64,000 nucleotides of DNA from Leptothermofonsia sp049200465 (lineage in GTDB: Bacteria; Cyanobacteriota; Cyanobacteriia; Leptolyngbyales; Leptolyngbyaceae), in contig NZ_CP120836.1 of NCBI RefSeq assembly GCF_049200465.1, positions 2,666,001 through 2,730,000 on the forward strand, written 5' to 3'. The translations under genes were made by a program, and so were the position numbers. The notes beneath the pieces are model-generated. The model had not been told where the DNA came from, ran no database searches, and was given only the letters and a program-made list of their open reading frames with translations. Below, one piece after another: positions 1 to 8,902 of the stretch (positions are counted from its first letter, which is position 1; each line of letters opens with the position of its first letter).

Positions 1-2
1 TT

Positions 3-239
3 AGCATTGCGTTTGGGGCAATTGTGGCGATCGCGGTAGGGGTGATTGCAGCCTGGTGGAATGCGAAGGAAGACGATATATCCATTGAAAAACAAAAACA
101 AGTTAAACCGGAAGAGGAAGTCAAAGAAGAACCTGCTTTACCGACTAAACGAGTTCACTTCCGCAGGACAGGAGGGTTGGGAAGACTGCGCCCAATTCGT
201 CCACCCAGACGCTTCAGTTGGCTGTTTCGCAGGAAGTAA
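3..239 (+). CDS. C-terminal fragment of a small membrane protein
   Basis: The frame is already open at the window edge, so the 5' end is missing. The visible part begins with a hydrophobic stretch rich in Ala, Ile, Val and Gly ending in AAWW, a probable membrane helix. An acidic/lysine-rich linker and a strongly basic Arg/Pro tail follow. I do not recognise the family. It lies on the plus strand, outside the outermost visible attC, so it may be the last gene before the left integron arm or sit in a further cassette read against the array direction. Confidence 0.45.
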   Translation, partial: SIAFGAIVAIAVGVIAAWWNAKEDDISIEKQKQVKPEEEVKEEPALPTKRVHFRRTGGLGRLRPIRPPRRFSWLFRRK

Positions 240-275
240 ATTTCCTACCGTTTTCCAGCAAAACTAAAGGCCCGG

Positions 276-363
276 AAATAACGGCTCAAATCAGCGGCGG
301 CAAATAGCCTTAAACTAAGTACCAGCAGATTCTCAACCGTCCGCTGCATTTGAATTGTTGGGC
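276..363 (-). other. attC: attC site (left arm, end of cassette L5)
   Basis: Read on the minus strand, this is a GCCCAAC R'' box, an imperfect inverted repeat (AATTCAAATGCAGCGG against CCGCCGCTGATTTGAG) and a GTTATTT R' box. The stop codon of the upstream DUF4435 gene lies inside the site, which is common for cassette genes. The R'' flank (ACAGCCCAAC) only partly complements the start of cassette L5 (GTTAGGCAGC). Confidence 0.75.
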
Positions 364-1323
364 TGTACGCTGCTATTATTACGTGCATTAATGAAAGTGA
401 GATAGTTCCGTTCGACGAACTCTTTCAAACTCTCTGGTACCCGTGCCTGAGGAGCAAGTATGAGCATTGCATTGTGCAAACCAAACTCTGCTCGTTTTTG
501 GGTTTATCTGAAAATCTCGACAACAGCTTTGGAATAGCTTCCCATATAGCCTCACATTGTTTTACAAAACCACAGGACATACTTGCCACGTACCAGCATC
601 CACGGCTTAGTACGACTACGGATTTCCTCCTCAGCGGTTACAACATCGTTATCGTCATACAAAGCACAGCCAGTTTGTCTAGAAGCTATTTCTAATAATA
701 CGCTTCGTGTGTTAGTTACAAATACTGCTTCGGAAAATGAAAAATATGATCGAGCCTTAAATTAGATAAGTTTGCTTTGGCACCTAATCGTTTCCACAGT
801 AGAATTTGTCCCATTAGAGGCATCATCGCTTCAAAGAAATTCTCCATGTTTTTTGAATAATTTGTTTTATCAAATCCTCCTCTTGTGGATCTAATAGTGT
901 GATTTGGTACACGTCAGAAAGCACACCATAAAATAATTGGTCTTGAAAATAGAGTTTTCTATGGAATAACCATCAGTAACATAGATATTATTTTCTAGTT
1001 GTAGCGGTGGAGTTACAAAGTCTTGCAAGTCTCGATCAATGAAAAAGCAAACTCTTTCCTTAGAAAAATTTGTCCAATTGATATTATGAAAGGAACGTAA
1101 TACATTTTGTTTATTTCCAGTTGGGATTAACTTAACCGACCATCCTTCGGGAAATAGCCTTTCTATCAAGTGACGATAGAAGACTGGATCGTCTTTACCT
1201 TCAACGAATCCATACACATTGAGCATCCCTTTGATAAATTAATAAAAACTCGTGATATGCCTTATCAACTTCTTCAAGAGCTTGGTTATGTATCTCCAGC
1301 ATTGAAGGCTGTGTATCTGTCAT
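333..1323 (-). pseudogene. DUF4435 (TOPRIM-like) protein, AriB-like; frameshifted
   Basis: This is the second gene of an ATPase + DUF4435 pair. In the PARIS antiphage system the DUF4435 partner (AriB) is a TOPRIM nuclease released by the ATPase AriA. Visible motifs are VEGKDDPVFY (the acidic residue and DD of the N-terminal TOPRIM half), FFIDRDLQD (the DxD half) and SIENSIF. The later segment GQILLWKRLGAKANL is also typical of DUF4435. The reading frame is interrupted near 1220, 905 and 850 and again after 750; two of these are T or A runs one base short (TTTT at 905, a run of six A near 850). ATG 1323 overlaps the ATPase end by 37 bp, and the stop lies in the attC. The full length of about 330 residues fits the family. 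The gene is either decayed or intact with base-calling errors. Confidence 0.7.
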
Positions 1324-2684
1324 AACGATGCAAACTCCCTAGAGAGTGAGCATAAGGCTTTAGTTCGTTATCATAGATAAATGGTGAATGGGTAACAGCC
1401 ACTAGACCTGCACAAAAGTTGCCTCTGCGTATATCAACAAGAAATCTTTTTGCCAAGGAACCGATAGGGATAATTCTGGCTCATCGATTAATACGAAGTA
1501 ACGCGATTGTCCTGAAAGATACAGGTGGCTGAATAAGGAAACTATCTGCTTTTCCCCAGAGGACAAATCACTAAGTTGAACAGATTCACCTGCATGGTAA
1601 TCAAACTTTGGGCGTATGTAGAACTTAAATGAAGCACTGTCATAAACAAATTCTTTATCTGTAATGTACTCTGAGCAAACTCGACAAAATGTCGAGATCT
1701 TTTCTTCTTCAGATTGCAACAACTTTTGGAAGTCAAAAATCTTTAGAAAATAGTGACAAATGATTTGATCTCGCTCAGAAGGAGTTTCTCTTGACTGAGC
1801 ATATTGAATTGCTTTGAGCCATTCTTCACGCTGAGTACTACCTACAATAGACTCGTCAACTCGTGCAAGTGCAGATTGGATTTCGGTTTCAGATAAATTG
1901 GCAAGTCGTTGAATATCATCTACTTGATATGCTGATGAAACTATGTCTCCAAAGTGTTTAAGAGTTAATATATTTAAATTTTCACTTTGAAATTTTTCCA
2001 GGCGATCGAGTTCGGTTTTATGGAATCTTCAACGTCTTGCATACCAAATTCCACAAGTTCAATATAAGAGTCGGCACGTTCTATTCTTGACAGTCTATTT
2101 TTTCGTCGGCGCAGATCACTGGGATCAATCCAATCGACTACGCTAGCAAGTTCCCGTTCAATTCTGCGATATGTAGGTAAATAGAGAACCTGAGCATCAA
2201 TTTTTGCATGATGCCTTTTAGAACTTCAGCAACTTGCTGTGAAGAGACATGATCCTCATCATCAAATAAGCTAAGTTGTTCTACAAGATAATGCAGAGGG
2301 ACATCATATTTTCTGGCAATCCTCTCAATGGCTTGAGGTCTTTCATGCGGTTCCGTGGACTCAAATATTTCTACAACAGTTTGCCGTAAGAATGTTGGTG
2401 CTTCTTAAGGCTCTACTATCAATCCTATCCATCAAACGGTCAATATCAGAGTGAGAAATCTCTATGTCTTCATCATCTAGAGTAAGGATGGCAGACTTAA
2501 AGCGAAAGAGACTTAGTGACCGCCAACGTCCTGCAAGAAGGTTAAATAATATACGGAGAAAGGTGGTTTTACCAGAGCCGTTTTCGCCAACTAGGATCAA
2601 AGTATTGTCACTGATTTGAGCATCAATGCACTTATTTGTCCCATATAGTCCGTTGATCCGTATTCGTTGAAGGCTTGCGCTCAT
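1286..2684 (-). pseudogene. AAA ATPase, AriA-like (PARIS system); frameshifted
   Basis: An ABC-type AAA ATPase of about 465 residues. The N-terminus carries the Walker A motif GENGSGKTT (about residues 33-41). Near the C-terminus are the signature LSSGEKQIVSL, the Walker B/DEP motif FVLIDEPELSLSV and the H-loop region VTHSPFIYDN. This order is standard for SMC/OLD-like AAA_15/AAA_21 proteins. The immediate DUF4435 partner makes AriA of PARIS the best match. PARIS senses phage anti-restriction proteins and then activates AriB. The frame breaks about five times (near 2405, 2210, 2010, 1735 and 1425); the breaks near 2210 and 2010 are A runs one base short, and the joined frames read through sensibly. 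A generic OLD-like ATPase/nuclease pair is the alternative. Confidence 0.7.
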
Positions 2685-2802
2685 CCTAAAAGAGTCCTGT
2701 GTAAATAACTCACCTACTTAATCATCCCTGAAAACCAACCTTTCTCCTACCTAAGGTCTAGTACCTGTAGTGTAGCTTCACTTTTAGGTGCGTAACTTTG
2801 CT

Positions 2803-2891
2803 GCCTAACGCTGCCCATCACCCGCCGCAGATAACCTCTGTATTGTAACCGATCAACTTTCGGCGGTCGGTGTGCATGGGCGTTGTTATGC
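2803..2891 (-). other. attC: attC site (left arm, end of cassette L4)
   Basis: On the minus strand, R'' is GCATAAC and R' is GTTAGGC. The arms (AACGCCCATGCACACCGACCGCCG against CGGCGGGTGATGGGCAGC) pair with bulges. The R'' flank AGCCGCATAAC matches the reverse complement of the start of cassette L4 (GTTATGCTGCT) with one mismatch. The L4 gene stop codon is formed within the R'' box. Confidence 0.8.
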
Positions 2892-4078
2892 GGCTCTGTA
2901 TACGCCGAGGCTGGGTGGATCAGCCCCTAAAATTATTGCATCAATAATCTCGTAGCGTTCGTTGCCGATAAGGATCGTATACAGGTCGGCTCCTCTAAAA
3001 GCCCGGAATTCGAGGTTCCTCCGACTGGCTGACATCGGCACCGATAGGTCTGCCCATGCGGAAAAAGATCATACGGGTGCGGCCTTGAGGCTTCTTAATA
3101 ACGACTGTGGCGTAACCACCTCCCGCGCGGGCAACACCAAATTCGCAATCACGCAGCGGCTGACCTTCAGAAAACGCGCACTTCAGCAACCCGTTAGCAT
3201 CGAACCTGCCTTGCCCCGCGCGCAACGCGGAATCGTCCGGCCCCATTGCGGCGGTTCCATTCGGGGATATTGCGGGCTTGAGGCGGTCTGCGGCAACGTA
3301 GCCCCGTGGACCTCCACCAAGCTGTTGAACGTCGCACCAAACCTTGCCCTGGGTACGCTGGCATCCCAGATTGTCTAGAATCGTGCCTCGCTCGTACTTA
3401 GCGAGAATCCTTGCGGATGTGGAGGGCTGTTCTAAGAGATTAATGTTGGCGGTAACTTCCCAGTTGCGAGGTCCTCCATTTTCTGGGGCAGCAGGCACGC
3501 TATTATCTCTAGAACTGCTAATACCAGTTCCCGACACAATCATCTCCAGTCGATAGTTCGCGACTTCGTTGCGACGAGCAGCACTCCGCATCATATAAAC
3601 CCGGATTCGATAGTCACCACTTTTTTGAGCGTCCCTCAAATTGGTTATCGCTCACCGACCCGTTAAAGATTGCTACTTCCGTTTGACCTGGCTCCAGAAT
3701 GTTGAAGTAAGTGGCACCGTGCTTCGTGGACATACTGACATTCATAGTCTGCCCCTGTCTAACATTCAGGACATAATCGACAATCTGGTAGCCCTTGATT
3801 GAGCCTTGAACGGTGGCACTGTTGGCACCAGGTTTGAACTGAACCCGCTGGGTGCGGATATTACTCTGGGCAAGTACGGTTGGAGGTGTGAGTACGATCG
3901 GAGGTACAAAGAGAAAAGCACTGTTGATAAAAGGCAATTTGTAATTTTCTGGCGACCATAGCATTTCAAATTGAGTTTCCAGCTCTATGAGAACAGAATA
4001 ATAGTATTCTTTGACGAAAATCTTTTGCTCGATTTTATTTTTCTTCGCAAAACGCTAACTCTAGCAAAGCAGCATAAC
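2809..4078 (-). mobile_element. Integron cassette L4 (lysozyme-inhibitor-like/SH3 protein)
   Basis: A cassette of about 1.27 kb bounded by GTTATGC at 4078 and GTTAGGC at 2809 on the minus strand. It holds a single secreted-protein gene in array orientation. About 110 bp of leader precedes the gene. Confidence 0.75.
2886..3964 (-). pseudogene. Secreted PliG-like + SH3 domain protein; frameshifted
   Basis: An N-terminal hydrophobic signal-like segment ending in VLAQS is followed by a domain with GYQIVDYVLNVRQGQ, a YFNILEPG stretch and GDYRIRVYMMRSAARRNE. This looks like the periplasmic inhibitor of g-type lysozyme (PliG) family. A bacterial SH3 module follows (INLLEQPSTSARIL, CDVQQLGGGPRGYVAADRL), then a C-terminal domain with GPDDSALRAGQG, CEFGVARAGGGYATVVI and IFFRMGRP, ending GNERYEIIDAIILG. 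The SH3 and C-terminal parts are closely homologous to the R4 cassette protein (54282-55322), while the N-terminal domains differ. Frame breaks lie near 3625 and 3000. It probably acts outside the cell or in the periplasm, against lysozyme or on peptidoglycan; that role is inferred from the domains only. Confidence 0.65.
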
Positions 4079-4155
4079 GGTGAAGTTGTGCGGCGGCAGA
4101 TCACCTTGAACACTCACTGATAACCTTTGTACCGTCCGCACCAACGCAGTTATGG
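4072..4155 (-). other. attC: attC site (left arm, end of block L3)
   Basis: The minus-strand boxes are CCATAAC (R'') and GTTATGC (R'), with arms around GTTGGTGCGGACGG and CCGCCGCACAACTTC. The R'' flank (CTCCCCATAAC) does not match the start of block L3 (GTTATCCTGCT) beyond five bases, so L3 has probably lost one or more attC sites. The IS110-family element abuts this site. Confidence 0.75.
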
Positions 4156-4173
4156 GGAGACGGAACAGCGCAA

Positions 4174-4360
4174 GAGAGGAGACGACCATGCAGTGAGCGA
4201 CCGGCAGATGTCTACTAACATATTGCTTCGCTCCTCTCATGCAGCTCGCTAAGAGCCAGAGAAATGGTAATTAGGAAAAGAGACTGGGCTAGGGATTGAG
4301 GACGACCATCCAACGTCAGACAGCCGGATGTCTACTAACATATTGCCTCGCCTCAACCCT
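4174..4360 (+). ncRNA. Candidate IS110 bridge RNA (two paired loops)
   Basis: Two similar stem-loops lie upstream of the transposase. Loop 1 (4174-4238) is closed by GAGAGGAG/CTCCTCTC. Loop 2 (4292-4360) is closed by GGGATTGAGG/CCTCAACCCT. Each starts with ACGACCAT (4182-4189 and 4302-4309) and carries GATGTCTACTAACATATTGC or the same with GG for G (4207-4226 and 4326-4346). The 17 or so bases between these constants differ completely (4190-4206 against 4310-4325). Two internal loops with constant frames and variable guides, upstream of an IS110 recombinase, is the layout of bridge RNAs (target-binding and donor-binding loops). No RNA evidence is available here. Confidence 0.6.
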
Positions 4361-4476
4361 GACCGGCTTCCTTTAACGAATTCTCAGGGATTGCGTGGTT
4401 TTCACACCTTCCATAATCTCTTCGCTCAGAAGCAGGCAGTCCAGTTCCTGACAACAACCTATCCCCAACTTAGCTG

Positions 4477-5774
4477 ATGGAAAGAACCTTTGTCGCCTAC
4501 ATCGGCATCGACTGGTCAGATCGTAAACACGACATCTGTCTGTATGACCCCGAGAGCGCACAGCGAGAATACAGCGTGATCGGCACTCAACCGCAAGAGA
4601 TTGCCAATTGGGTTGCGACCTTGCAACAGCGATACGGCAATGACCCAATCGCCATCTGTCTGGAGCAAAAGCGAGGACCCCTGATTTACGCACTGTGCCA
4701 GTACGAAAACCTAGTGCTGTTTCCCATCAATCCGCGCACAGTCTCCAACTATCGGCGAGCCTTTCAGCCCTCACGCGCAAAATCAGACCCCGTGGATGCT
4801 CAAATTCTAATTGAGCTGCTGCTCAAGCATCCTGACAAGATTCCTCCGTGGCAACCCGCATCTTGTGAACTGCGAGCCTTGCGGCAGTGGAGTGAATCTC
4901 GCCGCATGCTGGTGGGCGAGAAGTGCGGTTGACCAATCGTATGACCGCTGCGCTGAAGAACTTCTACCCCCAAGTGCTGGATTGGTTTGAGGATAAAGAT
5001 ACTCAAGTGTTTTGCGACTTTATGACTCAATACCCTGATCTCCACTGCGCCCAAGCTGCCTCGGCTGAGGAATTGACTCAGTTCTTCCAGTCTCATCGAG
5101 TCATTCGCCATAGCGCCATTGAACGGCGCATTCACCAGATTCAAACCGCTGGTACCCCGCTGACAGAAGACCCAGGCATCGTCAAACCGATGCAATGGCT
5201 GGTGCAAACGCTGGTGATTCAACTCAAGGCACTCTTGCATCGACTCGATGAGTTGAATCAAACGATTGAGCAGTTGTTTCAGTCTTTGCCAGATGCGGCG
5301 TTTTCGAGGCTTTACCAGGAGCAGGCCCCATTTAGCCCCTCGATTGCTGGTTGCCTTTGGTGATGACCGCAGTCGCTTCGGCAACGCCCAGGCGTTTATG
5401 AGCTATATCGGCATTGCACCGGTCAAAGAAGAGAGTGGCAAGAAACGCTGGACGCACTGGCGCTGGAGTTGTCCAAAGTTTCTGCGGCAGTCCTTTGTGG
5501 AGTGGGCTGACCAGTCGCGGCGACACTCATCGTGGGCCAATGCGTTCTATCAGCAGCAGCGGCGATCGGGCAAAGTCATCCCAAAGCGATTCGCGCTCTG
5601 GCGTATAAGTGGGGACGAATTCTCTGGCGCTGCTGGCAAGACCGAGTGCCCTATGACGAAGACCGCTATCTGGCAGCGCTCCAGCGGAAGAGGTCGCCGT
5701 TAGCGGCGATGCTAGTCCAAAGCCCAGTTGAAATGACTACTACAGCAGGTGAGTGCGGCAATTCTACGGCTTAA
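4477..5774 (+). pseudogene. IS110-family transposase (DEDD recombinase), frameshifted
   Basis: Starts at ATG 4477 with AYIGIDWSDRKHDIC (first Asp). CLEQKRGPL (Glu) and RAKSDPVDAQI (the Asp pair) complete the RuvC-like DEDD site. The C-terminal Transposase_20 part has VAFGDDRSRFGNAQAF, SYIGIAPV and a Ser-bearing LRQSFVEWADQSRR. Frame changes occur near 4925, 5310 and 5590, so three or four frames must be joined to restore about 430 residues. It would catalyse RNA-guided excision and insertion if intact. Confidence 0.8.
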
Positions 5775-6058
5775 GTCACGCTAAAGACACACGACAGTTC
5801 AACGAATGGAACGTATTTAGGAATGAAATATTGAATGCAATTTAGCCAGCTTTAGGATGGCTTATGGTCTGCTGCGTTTTGAGTCTGTGCATCAATTTAC
5901 TCGGTATCTTTTCACAGTTGACTGTTGACTCCGTCTCCCTCAGGGCCTATGTTATCCTGCGCTATTCCGAAGCGAGAAGCATCAGTCAGCACTTCTCTCC
6001 AGCAACATCGTCTATCATAAAGACAGCTTTTAAGGAAAAAGACCGGAGTGGGGCTCTT

Positions 6059-7313
6059 ATGCTGACTTTAGACAATCTTAAGGATGAAACCACTTCAATA
6101 TTAAGCTTTATTGATCAGAAATGGGATCAGTTGACAGGAAATGCCCGTAGCGGACACCAAGACAAGCTAGCGTCATGGAAAGCTGTAGCTGCAACTTCAA
6201 TTGACGGACATCTGGATGATACCGACCCAGACAAGCCCTATATTCTTTTCCTTCCTAATGATTTTATTTTTCCTGGTGGAAGATTTGTAGTTCAATTTTA
6301 CTGGGATAGTTACTTTATTATCCTATCGTTATTGCGTGGGAATAGATTTGAATTAGCAAAAGGGATGGTTGAGAATTGTCTATTTTTAGTTGAGCAGCAT
6401 GGGATGGTAATTGCTAATCGCAAGAGATGGGCAGCAGGTTCACAATTACCTTTTGTCTGAAATGGTCAAAGAAGTGTATCAAATTAGCGGAGATAAACTT
6501 TGGCTGGAAAAGGCATTACCTGTATTAGAAAAGGAATACAAACATTACTGGCTCAACCAAGATCACCTTGCTTATCGTGACCTTAGCCGTTATCATGCAC
6601 CATCATGCTTTCCAACAGATTACATTGCACCAATTACTCTCGATAACGAAGCCACATGGGATTTGTCACCACGTTTCGAGGTAGAAGATGTTCTATATCT
6701 TTTACCTATTGATTTGAATAGCAATCTTTGCATTTATGAAAGAAACTTTGCCTATTTTTATGAGCAGCTTAATAAAGAAGAAGAAGCAAGACAATGGAGA
6801 GAATCCGCTCAGAAGCGCCTGGAAGCAATAAATGAACTAATGTGGGATGAGTTGGATGGACTTTATTATGACTACAATTATAGATTCAGTGAAAGGAAGA
6901 AAGTAAAATCTCTTGCAACTTACTTTCCTCTTTTTACGGATTAGTAAATGCTTCTCAGGCAGAAAAATTGCGTAGTAATCTCTGTCTCTTTGAAAAAGAA
7001 TTTGGATTGGTCACATGCGATCAGGATTACGGTTACAGTGATCGCCAATGGAATTATCCAGTAGGTTGGGCACCTCTTCACTGGATTGTTTATAAAGGCT
7101 TAAAGAACTATGGATACGATGAAGATGCTAGGCGCATTGCTTTGAAGTGGTTGAATTTAAATTATAGTATCTGGGAAAAGACTGGAAACCTTTTGAAAAA
7201 TACGATGTTGTACGAGGCAGTCATGAGGTATTGACAGATAGGTACAAAACCAAGAGGGCTTTGGTTGGACTAATGCAGTGTTCCATACTCTTATTATGGA
7301 ATTGACAATCTAG
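6059..7313 (+). pseudogene. treA: Trehalase (GH37), frameshifted
   Basis: Hydrolyses trehalose to two glucose molecules. The family signature 1 is seen as PGGRFVVQFYWDSYFIILSLL in part (PGGRF...WDSY), and signature 2 as QWNYPVGWAPLHW. The C-terminal EGFGWTNAVFHTL is also typical. The frame breaks near 6450 (TTTT for five T), 6930 (five T for six), 7195 and 7240 (A runs one short). Adding one base to each run restores a continuous protein of about 418 residues. ATG 6059 is the first start adjoining conserved sequence; the N-terminal third may be incomplete. It lies on the plus strand, against the array direction, inside left-arm block L3. Confidence 0.8.
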
Positions 7314-7381
7314 AACTCTTAATTCCTGGTTAAAGAAGTACGGGCTTGCAGAGAAAGGCTTTAAAGAGGAAGGGTTTATAT

Positions 7382-8025
7382 ATGTCAGATGAGTTTAGCA
7401 AAATTGAATACGATAACCTGTACAAAGAAATTTTAGAAAATTCAAATAAGGTATATCTGGTTTTGAATATCTGTGTCACAAGTACAGCAGCTCTTCTAGG
7501 CTATGTCCTCACATTAGATCCCAGTAGGTTACCGCCAAAGGAAATAGGCTTACCCTTCCTTTACTACTTCCATTTTCGATTATATTGCCTTCAATAATAT
7601 TTGTTAGTAGCTCTCACAATTCAACTGTCAGGATAGCTACATACTTAAAAGTATTTTACGAGGGAGATCAGAGAGATATTTCATGGCAAAGACGGATGCA
7701 AAAGTTAAGAGAGAAGGGAAAGTCGAAATACCGAGTGTTCAATATCGGTCTGAAATCAATATTTTTAATACTTGGTTTCATATGTATTTTTCTATCGATT
7801 ATATCAAGCTTTTATGTTTGGAGTCAGCTATCTAACCCAATTGCGCTCATTTTTTATGTCTCTCTTATCCTATTTCTAGGATATCAACTGATATCCTTAT
7901 CGAAGGAGTTAGAGAGGAAGTGGTCTGCTGAGTTTTTGGTGAGCTTATCAACTTTTGGGAAACTCTTAAAAGAGGAGGAAAAAGAATATGAATTCTCAGA
8001 CAATGGTTCCTGTTTTAATGATTGA
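7382..8025 (+). pseudogene. Four-helix membrane protein, frameshifted
   Basis: I do not recognise the family. ATG 7382 opens MSDEFSKIEYDNLYKEIL, followed by two hydrophobic segments (VYLVLNICVTSTAALLGYVL; LPFSIILPSIIFV after correction), a basic cytoplasmic stretch (ISWQRRMQKLREKGKSKYR) and two further membrane helices. The end is acidic, EEEKEYEF. The frame breaks near 7570. It overlaps the next gene by 38 bp, so the two may be co-transcribed. Confidence 0.5.
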
Positions 8026-8248
8026 ACCCTCATCGTGGTTACGTTCGGGCATCACCGTTGAAGAACTTGATGGTGTTAGCCTCATCAAGTTTACTAGTGA
8101 ACTGCACAGCCGATTAGAAGAATTGTTGGACAAGAGAAAAGTTGGTTCACTTTCCTTAGAAGAAGAAGCAGAATACGCTGGGATTTCAGAACTTGAGAGA
8201 ATCTTAACGTTTATAAATGCTAAATTGATCGCTAGTCGTGCCCATTAA
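7988..8248 (+). CDS. Small protein paired with HNH nuclease
   Basis: An 86-residue soluble protein with a central leucine-rich helix (LHSRLEELLDKRK) and ELERILTFINAKL. Short proteins of this kind are common directly upstream of cyanobacterial HNH nucleases. Its stop overlaps the HNH start by 11 bp, which implies translational coupling. The function is unknown; a regulatory or immunity role is a guess. Confidence 0.6.
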   Translation: MNSQTMVPVLMIEPSSWLRSGITVEELDGVSLIKFTSELHSRLEELLDKRKVGSLSLEEEAEYAGISELERILTFINAKLIASRAH

Positions 8249-8832
8249 CGAACGTACCCGTCAACTTATACGTGAAAGAGCAAAATATCTTTGCGAATAT
8301 TGCCACTCTCCAGAGCGTTCTAGCTCAGATATCTTCACGATAGATCACCTAATCCTCAATCCTTGGGTGGTTCAGATTCTCTTAGCAATTTGGCTCTTGC
8401 TTGTCGTCGTTGCAATGAGCGTCGTTATAATTTCATGACTGGAATTGACCCAGAGACGCAGCAAGAAGTTCCCTTATTCAATCCTCGTCTATGGAATGGG
8501 CAGAACACTTTGTCTGGTCAAGCGATGGACTTAAAGTTGTTGGGATAACACCTATAGGTCGAGCAACTTGTCATCGCCTTGACATCAATGATGAATTTCA
8601 TAACCAAGAGTTTATCCAGGAGTCTAGGCAGTTATGGATACAGGGAGGTTGGCATCCACCCTCAGATGATCCCAGCAAAAAGCCCGACCGTAGAGATATA
8701 AATATAATTTCATTTCCCCAGGAAGCGTCAGTTACGACCCTACTGACAACTTTGCGGAAGCATTGTCTTTCAATTCTGACAGATAACTTTGGCAGACTGC
8801 CCTCACCAAGGACTGAGCAGGATAACGGCTGA
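8238..8832 (+). pseudogene. HNH endonuclease, frameshifted
   Basis: GTG 8238 opens INERTRQLIRERAKYLCEYC. The first CxxC zinc ligands are followed by TIDHL (the His-Asp-His core), GGSDSLSNLALACRRCNERR (second CxxC, Asn) and later TPIGRATCHRLDIN, giving the standard small HNH nuclease of about 170 residues. Frame breaks occur near 8357 (ATCCTC for ATCCCTC) and 8488. The 3' end runs into an attC. It nicks or cuts DNA if intact. The gene lies against the array direction. Confidence 0.75.
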
Positions 8833-8902
8833 AGCCAGCGGCAGCAGACCTCGAACCCAGCACCAGCGGCTTTCGTCTGTCCGCTGCGCTGATTGGTTAG
8901 CC
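8820..8902 (-). other. attC: attC site (left arm, end of cassette L2)
   Basis: On the minus strand the boxes are GGCTAAC (R'') and GTTATCC (R'). The paired arms are CAATCAGCGCAGCGGAC and CCGCTGGCTTCAGCC. The flank GCTGGCTAAC matches the reverse complement of the L2 start GTTAGCCCGC with one mismatch. Confidence 0.85.

Larger units (their letters stand above)
282..2809 (-). mobile_element. Integron cassette L5 (PARIS-like defence pair)
   Basis: The cassette runs from the GTTAGGC box at 2809 to the attC ending near 282, on the minus strand. It holds two overlapping genes, an AAA ATPase and a DUF4435 protein. The 5' leader between the attC core and the ATPase start is about 125 bp. It is the outermost complete cassette of the left arm. 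Confidence 0.7.
4156..5774 (+). mobile_element. IS110-family insertion sequence (copy 1)
   Basis: A DEDD-type IS110 transposase gene preceded by a structured non-coding segment of about 320 bp. IS110 elements lack terminal inverted repeats, so the exact ends cannot be read by eye. The left end is taken as the base after the attC at 4155 and the right end as the transposase stop; the true right end may lie up to about 5860. The element lies directly beside an attC site. Confidence 0.65.
4078..8826 (-). mobile_element. Left-arm block L3 (compound cassette region)
   Basis: A 4.7-kb interval between two recognisable attC sites, much longer than its neighbours. Its ends do not match each other as a single circle should. 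It contains an IS110-family element and four genes, all on the plus strand against the array. Fused cassettes, loss of internal attC sites by the IS, or chromosomal capture are all possible. Confidence 0.5.
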
